The notes under the pieces: model-generated
Seen by the model: only the letters and a program-made list of their open reading frames with translations
Database searches by the model: none
Told to the model about the DNA's origin: nothing
Assembly (NCBI GenBank): GCA_002782605.1
Contig: PFIF01000007.1
Span: 1 to 7,112 of the forward strand
Direction: 5' to 3'
Length of the DNA stretch: 7,112 nt
From: Deltaproteobacteria bacterium CG_4_8_14_3_um_filter_43_13
GTDB lineage: Bacteria; Desulfobacterota; UBA8473
Shown: in pieces, positions 5,636 through 7,112 of the stretch
Numbering within the stretch: position 1 is the first letter of the stretch
Layout of the letters: each line of letters begins with the position of its first letter
Translations under genes and position numbers: made by a program

Positions 5636-5762
5636 TAGAGCATTTCAATAATACCGTTACGGTATTGTCATTTCGAGCGTAGCGAGAAATCTGATTGAAA
5701 TCAATGAATTATTAAGATCTCTCCCTGCGGTCGAAATGACACATTGATAAAGAAACGCTCTA
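5636..5762. mobile_element. 127-bp MITE-like element, GTCATTTCGA inverted repeats
   Basis: The outer ends TAGAGC (5636-5641) and GCTCTA (5757-5762) are inverted, and the homology continues inward: GTCATTTCGA (5667-5676) pairs with TCGAAATGAC (5731-5740). The left arm holds an extra palindrome AATACCG-TTA-CGGTATT (5650-5666) that the right arm lacks, which accounts for most of the arm length difference. There is no ORF, so any mobility would need a transposase elsewhere. The GTCATTTCGA...TCGAAATGAC pattern is a known type of dispersed bacterial repeat. I see no convincing target-site duplication. Confidence 0.65.
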
Positions 5763-5776
5763 ATAGTCATGGGCTA

Positions 5777-5811
5777 GTCTATGGTCTAATGTCTTAAGCC
5801 TTATGTCTGAA
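5777..5811. repeat. Five-unit heptanucleotide tandem repeat
   Basis: Five consecutive 7-base units: GTCTATG, GTCTAAT, GTCTTAA, GCCTTAT, GTCTGAA. Four begin GTCT and one GCCT. The run ends six bases before the tmcC Shine-Dalgarno (GAGGAG, 5817-5822), so it lies in the tmcC leader. It resembles the short tandem heptanucleotide repeats of some bacterial genomes. Confidence 0.5.
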
Positions 5812-5831
5812 AGAATGAGGAGTAAAGAGAA

Positions 5832-6479
5832 ATGTACGAATTTGTGAGCGGGCCTTTGGTATGGATCTCATTCATAGTCTTCATTGGGGGTAGTCTTTAC
5901 CGGCTGGTTTCCATGCATAAACTGGCAAAAAAGGAAAAGGTCATCTATCCATATATGAGTCTGAAGTATGGTCTGCGGTCCATTATTCACTGGATCATCC
6001 CCTTTGCCAGTACCAATATGAGAAGACGGCCTTTGATGACTATAATAACCTTCGCTTTTCATATCTGTCTGGTTTTAACGCCCATTTTTCTCCTGTCTCA
6101 TAACCTTCTCTGGCGCCAGTCCTGGAAAATTAGCTGGCGGACACTGTCGGAAGGGACGGCGGATATAATGACTGTAATCGTCATCCTTGCCGCAATCTTT
6201 TTCCTTGTCAGAAGATTAGTACTTTCCGAGGTGAGGTACGTTACCTTTCCATCTGATTATGCTTTGCTGGCAATAGCTCTGGCGCCGTTTCTGACAGGCT
6301 TTCTGGCATATCACCAATGGCTTCCCTATAAAACGATATTGATTCTTCACATTCTATCTGGTGAGATTATGTTGATCGCTATCCCTTTTACAAGGCTGAG
6401 CCATATGCTGTATTTTGTCTTTACCCGGGCATATATGGGCAGTGAATTTGGTGCGGTGCGTAACTCTAAGGATTGGTAG
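5832..6479 (+). CDS. tmcC: TmcC-like di-heme b membrane subunit
   Basis: A 215-aa integral membrane protein of the NarI/DsrM-like cytochrome b family, taken as the Tmc quinone-side or transmembrane electron conduit. About five hydrophobic helices are visible (roughly 6-26, 69-90, 111-130, 143-160, 168-187), matching NarI-type topology. H173 and H191 are 18 residues apart, the same spacing as heme ligands H187 and H205 of E. coli NarI. H77 and H90 on the second helix are candidates for the opposite ligands, giving two b hemes (inference). The positive segment NMRRRP (62-67) should face the cytoplasm. ATG at 5832 has GAGGAG nine bases upstream. tmcB follows after 26 bp. NarI of nitrate reductase is excluded by the neighbours; DsrM or HmeC-like proteins are alternatives, but the TmcD-like neighbour favours TmcC. 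Confidence 0.82.
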   Translation: MYEFVSGPLVWISFIVFIGGSLYRLVSMHKLAKKEKVIYPYMSLKYGLRSIIHWIIPFASTNMRRRPLMTIITFAFHICLVLTPIFLLSHNLLWRQSWKISWRTLSEGTADIMTVIVILAAIFFLVRRLVLSEVRYVTFPSDYALLAIALAPFLTGFLAYHQWLPYKTILILHILSGEIMLIAIPFTRLSHMLYFVFTRAYMGSEFGAVRNSKDW

Positions 6480-6505
6480 GCATAAATTTTTCAGGAGGAT
6501 TGCTT

Positions 6506-7112
6506 ATGGCTGAGACTGCAAAGGAAATTGTCGTTGATCCGGGCTTAGACGAAACGATAAAGAAACTCACCCCGAAGAAGATAGAAAACACGATAAATAA
6601 AGTTTTAACCAGGGGGGCCGCTGCCCGCTTAAAGGTCTACATGCAGACCTGTGTTCACTGTGGCTTATGTGCAGAGGCGTGCCATTTTTACCTCTCCCAT
6701 GACAAGGACCCCCGTTTTTCGCCTGTGGGCAAAGTGAAACAAACCCTCTGGGAGATAGTAAGGAGAAAGGGCAGGGTGGATGGAGAGTTTATTAAAAACT
6801 GTTCGAGGATAGCCCACACAGAGTGCAATGTCTGCCGGCGTTGCAGCATGTACTGTCCATTCGGCATTGACATGGCATATCTTCTTCTTCTGGTGCGCAG
6901 GATATGCGCCTTATTAGGTGTGGTACCCCAGTATCTTCAGGACACGGTCAACAGCCATGCGGTTACTATGAACCAGATGTGGGTCAAGCAGGATGAATGG
7001 ATCGATACCCTCCAGTGGCAGGAAGAAGATGCTCAGGATGAGGTGAAGAATGCACGCATCCCCCTCGATAAAGAGGGAGCAGAGATCATGTATTCGGTTA
7101 TAGGCCCGGAAC
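6506..7112 (+). CDS. tmcB: TmcB-like HdrD/GlpC-type iron-sulfur subunit, 3'-truncated by window
   Basis: The first 202 residues of a cytoplasmic iron-sulfur protein; the frame is open to the window end. Two [4Fe-4S] motifs are present: C49-x2-C52-x2-C55-x3-C59 (CVHCGLCAEAC) and C107-x2-C110-x2-C113-x3-C117-P (CNVCRRCSMYCP), the arrangement of HdrC/HdrD/GlpC-type proteins. The CCG-domain part expected of HdrD-like TmcB would lie beyond the window. In Desulfovibrio TmcB passes electrons between TmcC hemes and an unidentified cytoplasmic partner. ATG at 6506 follows AGGAGG (6493-6498) with a 7-base gap and lies 26 bp after tmcC, so the two are co-transcribed. Cysteines C99 and C134 are extra and of unknown role. 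Homologues such as HmeD or DsrK have the same cluster layout, so the name leans on context. Confidence 0.8.
   Translation, partial: MAETAKEIVVDPGLDETIKKLTPKKIENTINKVLTRGAAARLKVYMQTCVHCGLCAEACHFYLSHDKDPRFSPVGKVKQTLWEIVRRKGRVDGEFIKNCSRIAHTECNVCRRCSMYCPFGIDMAYLLLLVRRICALLGVVPQYLQDTVNSHAVTMNQMWVKQDEWIDTLQWQEEDAQDEVKNARIPLDKEGAEIMYSVIGPE

Noticed and set aside
5631..5778. GCTAGT at 5631-5636 and 5773-5778 as a target-site duplication of the MITE-like element
   Set aside because: The first copy abuts the element but the second is 10 bp beyond its right end, so the pair is not placed as a duplication would be.
5744..5790. TTGATA and TCTAAT as a tmcC promoter
   Set aside because: No -10 at the right distance from TTGATA, and no -35 at the right distance from TCTAAT.
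6688..6873. 61-codon minus-strand open frame
   Set aside because: It is antisense to the Cys-motif region of tmcB, which has intact ferredoxin motifs in the plus frame.
1..7112. tRNA, rRNA, CRISPR array or riboswitch
   Set aside because: No tRNA cloverleaf, rRNA-like sequence, regularly spaced identical repeats or recognisable riboswitch core was seen in the intergenic regions.

Overview
This window looks like chromosomal DNA of a Desulfobacterota (former Deltaproteobacteria) member, probably a sulfate reducer or a syntrophic fatty-acid or aromatic degrader. The reasons are genes that look like tmcD-tmcC-tmcB of the Tmc respiratory complex, a soluble kinase with a Cys/Trp 'two-CW' segment and Cys-bearing PAS domains, a DUF169 protein, and intergenic repeats of the CCCCTCCCC/GGGGAGGGG and GTCATTTCGA...TCGAAATGAC types. 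The lineage is inferred from content; no marker gene is present.

Layout. (1) Bases 1-689, plus strand: 3' part of a DUF169-family gene that begins before the window. (2) Bases 3542-753, minus strand: a two-gene signalling operon. A 753-aa soluble sensor kinase (N-terminal XRE-like HTH, two-CW Cys segment, three PAS domains, HisKA and HATPase) is followed 15 bp later by a 170-aa receiver-only response regulator. It converges with the DUF169 gene. (3) Bases 3543-4173: a 631-bp regulatory gap between the kinase and tmcD. It holds a ~170-bp element with imperfect terminal inverted repeats, then an AT-rich tract with two promoter modules 234 bp apart. Each module has a TATCAC-N3-GTGATA palindrome whose centre lies exactly 50 bp upstream of a TTGACA-N17 promoter with an extended TGC -10, followed by a site resembling a fatty-acid (FadR, TetR-family) operator. 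(4) Bases 4174-5433: tmcD-like gene for a Trp-rich beta-propeller protein. (5) Bases 5434-5831: a 398-bp gap filled with repeats (an inverted pair of G/C-tract elements with G-quadruplex potential, a hairpin, a 127-bp MITE-like element, a heptanucleotide tandem repeat). (6) Bases 5832-6479 and 6506-7112+: tmcC-like cytochrome b and the start of the tmcB-like iron-sulfur protein, 26 bp apart and each with a good Shine-Dalgarno.

How it may work together. In Desulfovibrio, Tmc carries electrons across the membrane between a periplasmic cytochrome c3 (TmcA, not seen here) and a cytoplasmic HdrD-like iron-sulfur protein (TmcB) through a di-heme b membrane subunit (TmcC). Here the operon seems to be read D-C-B. 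The promoter region suggests repression by an acyl-CoA-responsive TetR regulator plus an unknown factor at the TATCAC palindromes, which would tie respiratory electron transfer to fatty-acid oxidation. The HTH-bearing kinase next door is a speculative candidate for that second factor.
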